Origin: Sanguinoderma infundibulare
Taxonomy: Eukaryota > Basidiomycota > Agaricomycetes > Polyporales > Polyporaceae
Length of the DNA stretch: 64,000 bases
Reading direction: 5' to 3'
Assembly: GCA_032821775.1 (NCBI GenBank)
Contig: JAVLRN010000003.1
Span: 2,852,001-2,916,000, forward strand
Shown piece after piece: positions 10,045 through 21,145 of this stretch. Position numbers and translations under genes: made by a program. How positions within the stretch are numbered: the first letter of the stretch is position 1; each line of letters starts with the position of its first letter. The notes beneath the pieces are model-generated. The model was given only the letters and a program-made list of their open reading frames with translations. It was not told the DNA's origin and ran no database searches.

Positions 10045-11471
10045 GTGCCCCTCTGCACTGCGTCCACGCGCACGAAGACCAACGCGGCCGGCCGAGGATC
10101 GGGGATGAAGAAGTCGCCCGCAGCGACAGGTTGGGCGGAGATGTCGAAGCCAAGAGGGCACAGAGAGAGTGAAAAAGTGAAAGATAGGTCAAGCAAGGGT
10201 GACGAGGATTTGGGAACGAATCCCTGCGCCAGTACTCATCGCATGGAAGGGGAGGGGCGAGAAGAGATGGTGTTACCAGACGGTGCGAAAGTCTCTGCTG
10301 CCGCCCACCCAAAATACGCGTCGGTCTCAGGGTCTCGCCGTCAGTGGCGCCCCCCCAGTCAATGGTCACGTCCACGTCACGCACCTCGCATCTTCGGTGG
10401 CTGTGCTTTTCCCAAACCGCTCACTCATGGCTGCTCGACTCGGACTCTGCAAGGACATTCATGGGAAATCTGTGAGCCACTTAACGTGCCAGCATCGTTT
10501 CCTGGATATAAAGAGGGGGAACAGAGATAGAGAGGCGCGTCAGGTAGGCTCCAGGTGTCCCATGGATGTCCCTGCGAGACACAGGGCTTTGTTGACCGCA
10601 TTCTATCTATCGCCGGGTTGCGTCCATCTCCGGGCCGACGACCTCTCCGAGTCGACCTCAAGTTGTCCTCGACTTCTGTTCTCCAGTAGTTCTGCGCCAG
10701 GCACTCTCTATCTCCGCCGAACGGCGATGTCCCGTCTAGACGTGTCCAGTCATGCTTATCGGATTCAGAAGACCCTTGCGCAACCATGTCAACCGTCTTG
10801 CCCGATGGCCGTTGGCAGATGCTCACCGATTGATCTGATACCCCAGACGTCGACGTGCTGGCTCCTTCGTTTCATCACCACTAGTGAGTGGCTTTCTTCC
10901 TCGGGCTCGGGGGCCCGTCGGCCTTTTTTTATTTTGCCGTCGAGGCTGCAAGACATTGACACTTGAGCGTCTTCAGCGGTCTGCTCTGATGTTGAGGCAT
11001 AGCACTTGGACCACTGTCATGTTCTTCATCAGAAGTCATCCCTCCTCGTGCCTACACGAGCAGTGGACGAAATCTCATGACGCAGGACTGCGTGAGTAAG
11101 GGTTTTTCTCAATTGAACCGGGCAGTTTTCGCCGCTGTTCAAGGAAAACTTGAACGGTCGTCGTTCCAGGCCAACCTCCTTCACTTCGGGAAATTCGCCC
11201 GTCGGCGCGGCCTTGCATTTGCGAGACAGCTTAACTCCGCCTGCTGTAGATGCGGTACAAGAAGTACAACGAAATCTCGGATAGATGTTATATACAGTAG
11301 CAGAAGTCGTCTAATAGGTGCCACGCCGTCCGTTGCCAACAGTGGTTATTTTATACTAGCGCTAATGATGGCATGCGGTGATGGCATGCGGGCATCCAAT
11401 TTTGCCCCGCGGAATATGCCACAAATTTGAATATTACATAGTTACGCTCATAGGAGCGGCATTGAGCTACT

Positions 11472-11867
11472 TACAGCGATACGGAAAACGCGTTGTTTTT
11501 GCGAGCCAGCCCCTGTAGAGCGCTCTTTTACCCGAAGGCTGTGCCGGCCTGACGGACCACCAAGAAAGCCGGAAACCCGGAGAGTCACCGCGTCACTCAT
11601 TTGTTGGAAACCCCGCTCGGAGCCATGATCTTCAATATAAAATGGAAAATTTCATGTCAGTTTGGTTTATGTTGTTCCATAGACTTGAATAACCAAGAAA
11701 TAGGCCGTTTGGATTAGAGGAACGGCACCCGTAAGGGACATGCCGTTGGTCACACAAAGTCACTCATCACGCCCTTCAGAGTTTGGATCTCGTGATCATC
11801 CGGCGTCTCCAGAGAGCGCCGGGCCCGCGAAAAACGCGTTTTCCGTATCAATATGAAAGTCGCTGTA
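11472..11867. mobile_element. Short non-coding DNA transposon relic (MITE-like), TA-flanked
   Basis: The ends are inverted: left TA-CAGCGA (11472-11479) and right TCGCTG-TA (11860-11867), followed inward by TACGGAAAACGCGTT (11480-11494) and its inverted copy (11833-11847). The right arm carries 12 extra bases between the two blocks. A TA duplication outside a CAG start is the pattern of Tc1/mariner-type elements. The 392 bp body carries no transposase ORF, so it is a non-autonomous copy. Superfamily is inferred from ends only. Confidence 0.68.
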
Positions 11868-12814
11868 AAGAAGACCAATATTCAGTTATGTACTGTCCCA
11901 CTTGACCAATTAATGATCCACGAGCCTCGAAGAAAGAGTCGAGGTTGCTGATTCCGGGGGGATATGAATAACCTAGTTCTTCAATGTCTCGCCTTCGAAT
12001 CTGTCCAAGTACTGGTCACCAGGGAGCAGCAGGGAGCAGGGTCTTCTTCTTCAAGTTCAGCTTCCGTTTATTGCCCTGTGAGGCTGAGCCCTACGGTAGG
12101 CATTAATTACATGTATTGTCTACTGAAAAGAGAGCAGGGTCCTCTATGAACTTTGACGTCTGGCCATGGTCAATTTGGCGTTACTCATTGGGACATTACC
12201 TTCCTCCCTCAATCTTGTGGACTTACATGGTGCTAGACTCCGTTCGAGACATCACCAGGAAACCTGGCTATAGAAATTTATGAATTTTGAGGGCCCACCA
12301 AAGTCGATGTCGCTCTATCGACAAGTTACAACTCATTCCTTTTCCTCAGATCAGCTTGCAATAGGAACCTCTGTATTTCAATGCAAGAGAGGGGCAGCGC
12401 GTTGCATTTTAAACTCGAGTGCACGTCGCAACGGTACCTTGTTGATGCAAGCTCGGGGGTTGCTTGAGGCCTATTTGCGGAACATGGTCATGATGACGGA
12501 AAGCGAAGATCCCAAGCTTGTAGCCCGCGTCAACTAATGTTCCATAGGTTGCCACAGGACGAGAAGGACCCACTTTCAGTCGTGACGCTCTTGAATCGGG
12601 TCCTGGCGCGCCCAGAGCCGAGTGAAAGCATACGTATACATACCGTTCCTCAGGCTTCATGATGAATAAGACTACCACGTTGGATACGTCCGCTTAGCCA
12701 TACGCTCCCTGAGCGACGCTAAATTCTGCTGAGACGGTTCTCAATGCTACTCACCAGTAGTGTTTGTGGTGGCCGACGTCGGACTATGGGCACAGCCCAC
12801 TTGGCATCGTCTTG

Positions 12815-13262
12815 TCATCCGTAGCGTTTCGTCGCCTCGGGTTTGAAGAAGGCATGGGAGCCTGCAATCCATCGGACGCTCTTCGTCGGATCAGTATTCA
12901 TCTCCATGCTTGCCGGCCAAGTAACGGATGCGTAAGCACATAAGCAACTGCCCAAGCTAGTCATCACCATGAGTCCGGATCCAACCATCCTGTGGCTTAC
13001 GGAATGCATCGGCAAGCCCACTGAATACGTAGGCGCCTTGCGGTGTTAAAGCGCCAAGAATCAAAAGCGAGACCAGCTCACCTCGGGGTCATGCTGGGCG
13101 AGGGACTGAGGAGAATGTTCCAGCACCGCGATCGCCAGTTTGGACGGCGGTCCGATGACTGTCCGATGGCGTTCGTCTGAATCGCGTGATTACGTGACCG
13201 GATCGGGATGGACGAAAGGAATTTCCGGACGCGCTGCCTGAAGAGGCACCGATTTCAGCCAT
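12815..13262 (-). CDS. Possible small spliced gene, divergent from RIB1 (structure unresolved)
   Basis: The minus strand has a TATATAA-type box at about 13308-13313, an ATG at 13262 and good splice signals: GAG|GTGAGC after 13082 with CAAG before 13035, and TCC|GTAAGC near 12991 with CTAG near 12958. One joined reading gives APTYSVGLPMHS and, further on, a hydrophobic stretch GLMVMTSLGSCLCAYAS if the second intron is retained. The frames of the first exon do not join cleanly unless another small intron is assumed, and I recognise no family. It may be a short mitochondrial or membrane protein, or only promoter sequence of RIB1. Confidence 0.25.
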
Positions 13263-13307
13263 GGACTTGATGTCTGTCCTCCGCTCGCTCGCTCCGTAGC
13301 TTCGGCT

Positions 13308-13313
13308 TATATA
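13308..13313. promoter_or_regulatory. TATATA box upstream of RIB1
   Basis: TATATA lies about 141 bp before the RIB1 ATG. It reads as a TATA box on both strands, so it could also serve the possible minus-strand gene. Confidence 0.45.
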
Positions 13314-13453
13314 CCAAGCTATCCTCCCGACGCCGTTCTCCCATCCTGCTTCACACCAGCCCGCCGAACTTCTCAACATCGAGCTCTAGCCCTACGCTCA
13401 TTGCCCTTCCCTCGGTCACACTTGCCGTTTTCCCGCTCCCTTTCCGTACGGAC

Positions 13454-14923
13454 ATGTCATACCACGACGATCATCGAGGCGTCGAAGAGTCGCTGGCGGA
13501 ACTCGAGTTTCTCGATATGCTCACCGCGCCGGTGGCTCCGAGCCCGTACGAACTCAGCAAGAAAGGGGCCTACAAACGTAGAGACGCCGACTTGGATCCC
13601 TTGCTTCTTGCAGCCGCAGCCTCTTACGGCCATGTCACTCGCAATCACTACGCCCATGACTTCTTCCCGGCCGTCGGAGACCCACGCGCAGAAGGAGCGT
13701 ACGATTGGACCAAGTGGCAACCCGGGAGTCCCACCACGCGACCGGAGCGCAAACCTCGCCTCAAGTACGTGAGCAGGCAGGCGCCCCGCTCCCAGAGACT
13801 GAAGCAGTCGGGGCTGGAGGGGAAGGAAAATGACACCGCGAGGACCGCTTCCACTCCCCTGCGGTGTGCGGACAATCTCCCATTACCCGCCCCGAAACCT
13901 GCCCCGCCCGAGCCCTCGTCGGTTTCCCATGCCGCGAGCACGCAGCTTCCTCCGAGTCCCCAGCTTGACGTCAAGTGCATGGCGCGCACTCGCGTGCCCA
14001 CCCCGCACGGACCCATCTTCCTGCATCTGTACCACAACAATCGGGACAACAAGGAGCACCTTGCCATCGTAGTAGACCCCGCACAGTTGAAGGAAGATGC
14101 ACCCTCCCTGGCGTCCCCCATCCGCAGTCGCTCACTAGACGCTGTCTGGTCTGATTCCGAGACCGAGATGGACCGGATTACTCGAGGGGCATACGTCGGA
14201 CGCCTCTCGAAGGATTCGCAAAAGGTGTCTCGCCCACCAGCAGAACGCATGGATACCCAAGCCCTAGACACAATACCCTCTCCACTCATCCGGATCCATT
14301 CCGAGTGCTTCACTGGCGAAACCATCGGGAGCATGCGTTGCGACTGCGGCGAGCAACTCGACGAGGCCATCCGCCAGATTGCCCTCCCCATCACCATCCC
14401 CGACCCCTCCGACCCCGCACACACCATAACCATCCCGGGCCGCGGTGCCGTCATCTACATGCGTCAGGAAGGCCGAGGCATCGGACTTCTCTCCAAAATC
14501 CGGGCGTACAACCTGCAGGACCTCGGACATGACACCGTCACCGCGAACCTCATGCTCGGTCACGGCGCGGATGAGCGGGGTTACGAGATTGCGAGCGCGA
14601 TCCTGCGCGACCTCGGGTTGGCCGAGGGCGTCCGGCTGTTGACCAACAATCCCGACAAGATGCACGCGCTGGAGAAGGAGGGCATTAGAATCGTCGAGCG
14701 CGTGCCGATGGTGCCGCGCTCGTGGCAGCGCCGGCAACACCAGAAGCTGGGGCATGACCTGGTAGACGCACACGGCCACGGTCATGGGGATGAGAATGCG
14801 AAAGGGGCGACGATGATTGGGGGAGGGGAGGTGTACGGGGAGGATTTAGACAAGTACTTGCGGACGAAGGTGCTGCGTATGGGCCACATGCTTCCTCTGC
14901 TCTCAGATACTGCAGAGTTTTGA
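13454..14923 (+). CDS. RIB1: GTP cyclohydrolase II (riboflavin synthesis)
   Basis: An intronless 489-codon gene for the first step of riboflavin synthesis: GTP to diaminohydroxyribosylaminopyrimidine phosphate, with formate and pyrophosphate released. The catalytic domain starts near residue 170 (ARTRVPTPHGPIFLHLY). It has the zinc site SECFTGETIGSMRCDCGEQ (Cys at about 284, 296 and 298), RQEGRGIGLLSKIRAYNLQD near 337 (catalytic Arg region), GHGADERGYEIASAIL, and TNNPDK near 396. A short insertion (ITIPDPSDPAHTITIPGRG) separates the zinc site from the RQEGRG motif. The N-terminal 170 residues are polar and lack motifs, as is usual for fungal Rib1. No DHBP synthase domain is present, so it is the monofunctional fungal type. 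It probably acts in the cytosol. Confidence 0.96.
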   Translation: MSYHDDHRGVEESLAELEFLDMLTAPVAPSPYELSKKGAYKRRDADLDPLLLAAAASYGHVTRNHYAHDFFPAVGDPRAEGAYDWTKWQPGSPTTRPERKPRLKYVSRQAPRSQRLKQSGLEGKENDTARTASTPLRCADNLPLPAPKPAPPEPSSVSHAASTQLPPSPQLDVKCMARTRVPTPHGPIFLHLYHNNRDNKEHLAIVVDPAQLKEDAPSLASPIRSRSLDAVWSDSETEMDRITRGAYVGRLSKDSQKVSRPPAERMDTQALDTIPSPLIRIHSECFTGETIGSMRCDCGEQLDEAIRQIALPITIPDPSDPAHTITIPGRGAVIYMRQEGRGIGLLSKIRAYNLQDLGHDTVTANLMLGHGADERGYEIASAILRDLGLAEGVRLLTNNPDKMHALEKEGIRIVERVPMVPRSWQRRQHQKLGHDLVDAHGHGHGDENAKGATMIGGGEVYGEDLDKYLRTKVLRMGHMLPLLSDTAEF

Positions 14924-15161
14924 TTTAAACGGGATCGTAACTTATCCGTCGTGCACTAGAATAAGGGCGCAGAGCATACTGATTTGTTGTAATACCAAGT
15001 GTTTTAAGGGCAAGCCAAGAATATCGTGTGCGGTGTGTGGTGAGACGAGTCCATCGCGGCCTAGACGCGCGCCTTCTTTACTCGGCGCCTTCAGGGAACG
15101 CATCTTGCCTCCTGCTGCAACATTCCACCCTGCTCCCTTCTCCTCTACAACGCGCTCTACC

Positions 15162-17500
15162 ATGTCCATGTTCGATCCTCTATCCGTCCCCGGCTTCCCC
15201 CAGGATGAGCCGCCGTGGCCGACAACTCCCCATAGCCCTAATGACCCCATACCCAATCTTCCGCGGCCCTCACCGCATCACCAAGAGTCGCGCGGTCCTT
15301 CCGCAGGCTTGTTTGGGAGAGAACCTCAGATTTATGGCCAACCGGAGCCAGGTCTCATCTCCCCTCGCGAGAATACATCCTCGAATGGACTGGCGTTTGA
15401 GAGGAAGGAGCCGTATCTGCGAGTCCGAATCACGTCGCTGGACCGGAATAGGCGGGACGTCCTCATCAAACTTGACGCACAGGTGCGCAACTCAACTTTC
15501 GACCCTGACCTCTCCCCGACCCTACGTCCCCTGTGAGCATCCGTATCTGACCGGCTCCCGTCATGCGCACGCCAGACGAACCTCTCGAACTTCACGGGGA
15601 CGACGTACCGCAACATCTCGCGCTCCTACCTCGAGTTCCAGCAGTTCTACGAGGCCGTCATCCAGAACAACCCGCAGACGATCGTGCCCGCGCTGCCACT
15701 TGCGCGTACTTCGGCTCCGACGGACGAAGAGGATGACAGGCTTGTGAAAATCATGCTCCAGCGCTGGCTCACGCGGATCTGCGAGGACCCGATCCTCATC
15801 CACGAGGAGGAGCTCCGGTCGTTCATCGAGAGCGACTTTGGCTACCAGCCGACGCCTAACACGCGCAAGAAGGCCTCCAGCGGGTTCAGCTTGATTCGCC
15901 GAGGGGTCCCGGACGAGGACGAGGAACTGCAGAGGGCGCGGTTCGAGCTCACGAAGCTGGAGGGTCAGTTCTTCGATGCGGCGAAGGCTATTGATAAGCT
16001 GGCGCGAGCCCGGAAAGGTACGTGGCGGCGATGTGTGTGGTGCATGGGGAGGGAAGACTGATAGTCGTGTGCTTCAGCCGTCGCCGTCGTTAAAGCGGAG
16101 ATGGGCAACAAGATGCTCAATGTGTCGACGACGGAGGCGCACCCTCCGCTCGGGAATGCCATGGCGAAGATTGGGCGTGTGTACCACAGTCTCGCGGACT
16201 TGGACCAGGCGCAGGGGATAAGCGAATGCGTTATCGTCGGGGATTCGTTGGGGTACCAGGGACTCAATGCGCGATCGGCGAAGGAGACTTTGCAGCAGCG
16301 GACGGGCGTCTTGGAGGAGTACCAAGCGGCCGTGAAGGCCACTATATCTAAGCGTCGAAACATGGAGCGGTTGAAGGCGAGTAGTAACATCAGCCCTCAG
16401 CGCGTAGATGATGCTCTGGAAGAAATGGAAGAGGTGCGCAAAGGTTATATTGACATCAAACAATGTGTCTGTGACTGACAAAATGCAATCAGGCCAACAA
16501 GTACGAGCAAGTCCTTGCTCGCCGCGCTGAAGGTATATCGCAGAACCTTCACCGCGCGCTAGACAGGCACAAGCGGCTTGTTTCTGAGGATGTCACGGCA
16601 GCACTTGTGGAGCATGTTCGCTCAACCATCATGTACGAGCGGCAACACCTACGAGAACTCGAGGCTCTCCGGACGGATGTAGCGAATGCCGATAAGAAGC
16701 ATGTACCGCAGAAACCCGTCAGCACACCTCGACCGACGTACATTCCCCCCTTGGAAGACTTCTCTAAACCGATTATCCCACGTCCAGCATCTGGTCCTCC
16801 CTCAAACGTGCCACGCTCCTCCGCGCACAATACCCCTCCCCCGATCAGCGCCACTGCGTCCATGAACGGCCCACCTCTAGGCAGTCCTTCCATCCACGTC
16901 AACGTGTCGGCGAATGGGTCATCACAAGGGCCCCTCTCACCCGGTGGCGTATCCTCGCCAGTGCGCAGTCCCCTTCCCCCTCAGTCCCCTGGTGCAGGCC
17001 CTTCGTCATCTCCAACACCTGCCCAGTCTTCTTTCGTGCCACCTCTCATGGATGGCCCACCTCTTGGCGGTCGTTTCGTCGACGGGACAAAGTCGATGTT
17101 CGTCAGCAAACCACCTTCTTCGCCTTTGGCGACATCCGCAAGCACGCCTACCAAACCCGCATCGGCGGGTCTCCCCCCTGTACCCTCAACGCCAGAGCCT
17201 GGCCTACAGACGCCAATCTCACCTCTCCACGGCTCTGTCTCAGGAACGACATCATCCGTTTCCTCGCCGGTCCATCACACTCTTACTCGCGGGGGCGACC
17301 CCTTGTCGGCGTCGATGTTCGTTACATCGAGCAACCCGTTGGCTAATGGGCGTTCGAATTCCGTGTCGGCGGCGAACGACGGGATGGATCCGCTCGGGAT
17401 GGCGAAGCCTGCCTACATGTCCGCCTCGGTGCGCGTTCCGCCTACGCGCCCCCGGTTGGATGCGAGGGAGGCTGCCAGCAAACTCGCCAACATGTTTTAG
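15162..17500 (+). CDS. VPS17: Sorting nexin VPS17 (retromer subunit)
   Basis: Four exons: 15162-15482, 15576-16017, 16078-16433, 16493-17500 (708 aa). A Pro-rich N-terminus leads into a PX domain split by intron 1 (LRVRITSLDRNRRD, then FTGTTYRNISRSYLEFQQFY, QNNPQTIVPALP, DRLVKIMLQRWLTRI). The PX domain binds endosomal phosphoinositide. A helical BAR-like region follows (AVAVVKAEMGNKM to HVRSTIMYERQHLRELEAL), for pairing with Vps5 to form membrane-bending retromer tubules. The last 170 residues are Ser/Pro-rich and disordered, with a conserved-looking DAREAASKLANMF end. The starting ATG was chosen at MSMFDPL; an upstream in-frame codon at 15033 lies in leader sequence. It ends 155 bp from the convergent M24 gene. 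Confidence 0.9.
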
Positions 17501-17654
17501 GTTGGATATCTTGTTCTCTGAACCCTGGCGGACCATTCAACTACGTTGTGACATGGATGCATTTATATTAAGTACCACGCGGGCCGCTGTTGATGCCTAA
17601 CGATTTCATCCGCTGTCCCGTTCATACATGTTCATGCTGTTACACGGTAAATTA

Positions 17655-19221
17655 TCACGGCTGTACAACAAATAGTGGCTTGGCTTCTTCTGGGTGTAAG
17701 AGCGAGGAAGTGTGTGTCGCGTTGATCAGATGGAATCGTTCCTGGCGGCCGTAGACGAACTGCCATTTCTCGGACGTTGCGTTCCAGAAGGCGTTCTCTT
17801 CTAGCCGGAAACGAAGCGTCTCCTTTCGTTCCTCGACGAAGTGGTAGGCGTAGAGCTCGATGCTGTAGTACGTGTTGGGCAGGATAGCGAGCTCTCCCAA
17901 GACCGGGACGAACTCGGGCAGGTTCGTGAATCCTAGGCGACATGCTCAGCAAAAGGGAGTTGCAAAAACCAAGTTTCGCCGACGATGCCCACCTATCACA
18001 GCTCCAGGCGCATGTCCCCAGTCTCCGATGGGATGCGAGTATATCTGGCCCTGGATGCCCTCGACCCGCATCTGCTCCAGGGACTCCTTGAGGACTTGGT
18101 TCCCGGTCTTGCCGGCCTGCATGTTCTCCAGGACGATGTTCTGCATGCGGTTCGCCTTCTGCATGCCGACCTTGAGCCCGGGAAGGGCGTCGGTTTCGTT
18201 CTGGGACGTGCGCAGGACGTACGCCATGTGCTGCACGTCCGTGTTCATGCCCATCGCGGTGATGCCGAAGTCGACGTGGAGGAGGTGGCCTTCCATGATG
18301 ACGTCCCGTGTGCCCGACCACCCGGGGAAGGACTCGGGGGTGATCACGGAGATGCGGGGGTGGTTCCAGGTGGTCACGTTCAGGAGGAGCATCTTCTCGC
18401 GAAGCCACCATTCCACGTCCTGAGATAACCAGGCGCATTAGCAAGGTTCTCTCCGATGCACCGGGGCGTGTCATGTCACCTCGGTAGTCGTGACTCCAGG
18501 GGCGATGACCTTCTCGCTGAACGCCTCCTCGACGAGGGCCCAAGTGATCTCTTGCAAGTCCCGGTAGTACCGCAGCTGGCCGGGGACCCTGGCCGCGATG
18601 TACTCGACGCTGAGCATGGGCTCGTTGACGCAGCGCTCCTCCATCCACCGCTCCCCGAGCTCCGCGAAGAGCGTCTCGTACTCGCCGACGTGCAGCCCGC
18701 CCCCGAACGCGACGTACCTGTCCGTGTTGAGCGCGATCCGGCGCGGCCGGTACGAGTGGAAGATGCTGAGGAGCTCCGCCCAGACGGAGCCCGTGTTGTC
18801 CACCCAGCGGAGCGGGTTCGGCTGCCCGGCGAGCGAGGACGTGTTGGCGTGGAAGAGGAGGACGGTGCGCCGGTGAGGGGCGTACTCGGTCGCGTCCTTG
18901 ACGGACCACCAGAGCGTGTCCTCGGCATACTCGCGCTGGCTGATCTGCAGTCGGTATCACGGTGGTCAGCCTTATCAGGATGGCGGCCCTCGAGGGGCGG
19001 ACTTCCGAACGAGAGCTTACGAGCCACGCGTCGATGTTGTACTTGTTCAAAAGGGAAGGTATGCTCTCTAGCCGCTCGTCGCGCCAGTTGTTCAGGATCG
19101 CGGCTTGGTCGCGGAGCGAGGGGAGCTGGCGATAGTGCGCGGGAGTGGTCGGATGGAACTGCGCATACACAACCCCCAGCAGTATCGCCGAAATCTGGAG
19201 CAAAGTAAGGAGGCACAACAT
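17655..19221 (-). CDS. Secreted M24 (creatinase/aminopeptidase P-like) peptidase family protein
   Basis: Four exons: 19221-19021, 18944-18480, 18419-17993, 17932-17655 (456 aa). The start MLCLLTLLQISAILLGVVYA is a clear signal peptide, so the protein should be secreted or enter the endomembrane system. The N-terminal half is a creatinase-like domain (LLNKYNIDAWL, REYAEDTLWWSVKD, RRIALNTDRYVAFGGGLH). The C-terminal pita-bread domain keeps likely metal ligands: Asp272 and Asp283 in HVDFGITAMGMNTDVQH, His in HPIGDWGHAPG, Glu in YYSIELYAYH and Glu in RLEENAF. The family cleaves Xaa-Pro bonds or related substrates using two metal ions; the substrate is not known here. Several Asn-X-Ser/Thr sites fit secretion. 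Confidence 0.86.
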
Positions 19222-19437
19222 GGTCGTTGTAAGATTAGGGTGAGCACTTGGGAACTGGCGGACCCCGCCAAAGAAGGAGCCGCGCGGGAATGCATGCCTC
19301 CTGAGCATGAGAGGTTTGATGGGGGCGCTCCAACATTCCCTGAGAAAACTGGCAGAACTCATCTAAAAGAAGTCTTCGAACTTTGATAGATGGTGTACAG
19401 CGATACAGCGGCTTAGTTATACTTCTTAGCAGGTCGT

Positions 19438-20760
19438 CTACAACGAACCCTTCAAGATCTCCACGACCTTGTCACCCAGCTCCTTTGTCGAGACGCTTCC
19501 GCCCAGATCGGCAGTCCTGAGCTCGAACCCTCCGCTCGCCTTGGTATCGAGGACTTTGCGCACCGCGCTCTCGATGGCCTGCGCGTACTTTTCGAGACCG
19601 AGGGAATAGCGGAGCAGCATGGCGGCACTGAGGATCGTACCGATAGGGTTGGCGATGCCTCTGCCTGCGATGTCCGGGGCCGAACCGTGGATGGGCTCAT
19701 AGAGACCAGACGTGGGCTTGAAATCCGGCGATGTTGCATCTGCGACGGACGGTGCGCCGGTGAGGGAGGCGGAGGGTAGAAGACCGAGGGACCCGGGAAT
19801 GACGCTAGACTCGTCGGAAAGACTGCAAGCAATCATATTTCATTCGGCGGAAGAAGAGGAGCAGGGTGCGATCGGGCAGGACTCACATGTCACCGAAGAG
19901 GTTCTCGGTCAAGATCACGCCGTTGAGCTTTTTGGGGTTCGAGACGATCAGCATGGACGCCGAGTCGACGAAGTGGTGGTCGAGCGCGAGCTGCGGGTAC
20001 TCGGCCTGCAGGGTCTCGGTGACGACCTTGCGCCACAGGCGCGAGCTCGCGAGGACGTTCGCCTTGTCGATCGAGTGGATCTGGAGGGGAGGGTTCGCCT
20101 GGAGGGCGATCTGGGCCGCGACGCGCGTGATGCGCTGGACCTCGGGGACGCTGTAAACCATCGTGTCCCACGCGGTGTCTGCATCAGCACCCGCGCCCAG
20201 CTCCTGGCGGGCACCGAAGTAGACACCGCCGATGAGCTCGCGGACGACGATGAAGTCGACGCCCTCGGCGACCGAGGGCTTGAGGGGCGAGTTGGCGAGG
20301 AGGGCGTTGGACGCGAAGTTGGTGGGGCGGATGTTGGCGTAGAGTCCGAGAGCCTTGCGGAGGGTGAGGAGTCCCTGCTCAGGGCGGACCTTGAGGTTCA
20401 CACCCCATTTGGGGCCGCCAATTGAGCCTGGGCGGGAACGGGATCAGCGCACAACTAATAGCGGCGGCGATGTATTATTGGCCATACCCATGAGAATCGC
20501 ATCTGCCTCCTGGCATGCTTTCAGCGTCGAGGCGGGGAGGGGCTCGCCAGTGGAGTCGATGGCGCACCCGCCGAAATCGTATGACTCGAGTTTGAGCTCG
20601 GCCTCCTGCGATGCTGCAGATACAACCTCGAGGACACGAACGGCTTCAGCGACAACCTCAGGGCCTTTAGGTCGCCGTGTGAGATTCGGGGCAGAAAGCG
20701 AACAGCTTGAAGCGCACCGATTCCGTCTCCGGGGAGAACAACGACACGGAAGCTGGACAT
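19438..20760 (-). CDS. LEU2: 3-isopropylmalate dehydrogenase (leucine synthesis)
   Basis: Four exons: 20760-20718, 20664-20488, 20427-19887, 19822-19438 (381 aa). It oxidises and decarboxylates 3-isopropylmalate with NAD+ in leucine synthesis. Diagnostic text: [20 protein letters not shown] at the start, [62 protein letters not shown] (catalytic Lys), [16 protein letters not shown], and [20 protein letters not shown] (metal-binding Asp residues, rebuilt across intron 3), then [20 protein letters not shown] (NAD site). Length fits fungal Leu2 exactly. It stands head to head with NOB1 across 385 bp. Confidence 0.97.
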
Positions 20761-21145
20761 TTGAAGGTTCGTTGAGTGATCTACCAGTGGATAAGAAAGG
20801 TGACTTACGACTTCTTTGTCATGTCTTTGTCTTTGGCAGGTTGCGGTGGGTGTGGGTGGTACGAAGAGCTCGGGGGGTCGCGGTCGTGTATATGTGACTG
20901 GAGGCTAGGAAGTCCGTCGGCCGTCGGATGCGCTGAATGCTTGTGTCCCCGGCAGCACTTCGAATTCCACACGCACAGCCAAACGGATGATATCGATACT
21001 GGCGCAATCCGTACCTACCCCCGGTCGCAGCGGGAGCCTTTTCACTCGTCTTTTCGGGACGATCGGCCGATCGCGGATCGAGATCCATATCCTCCGCTTC
21101 CTCCTCGCACGTGACACAATATTTTCGTCCTCTCCCTCGATCTCT
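20761..21145. promoter_or_regulatory. Bidirectional promoter region LEU2/NOB1
   Basis: This 385 bp segment separates the two start codons and must serve both genes. No clear TATA box is seen on either side. Confidence 0.55.

Larger units (their letters stand above)
10045..13453. other. Gene-poor stretch of 3.4 kb
   Basis: No convincing gene between 10045 and about 12800. ORFs such as 10199-10966 (+) and 12280-12537 (+) lack domains. The stretch holds a TA-flanked transposon-like element (11472-11867), a short direct repeat (ATGGCATGCGG twice near 11368-11390), and near 12815-13262 (-) a possible small gene listed separately. Confidence 0.5.

Noticed and set aside
10199..10966. 255-codon plus-strand ORF
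   Set aside because: It overlaps the promoter side of the membrane protein gene, has no domain or splice support and changes composition along its length.
19712..20425. 237-codon plus-strand ORF
   Set aside because: Antisense shadow of LEU2, whose minus-strand reading is unambiguous.
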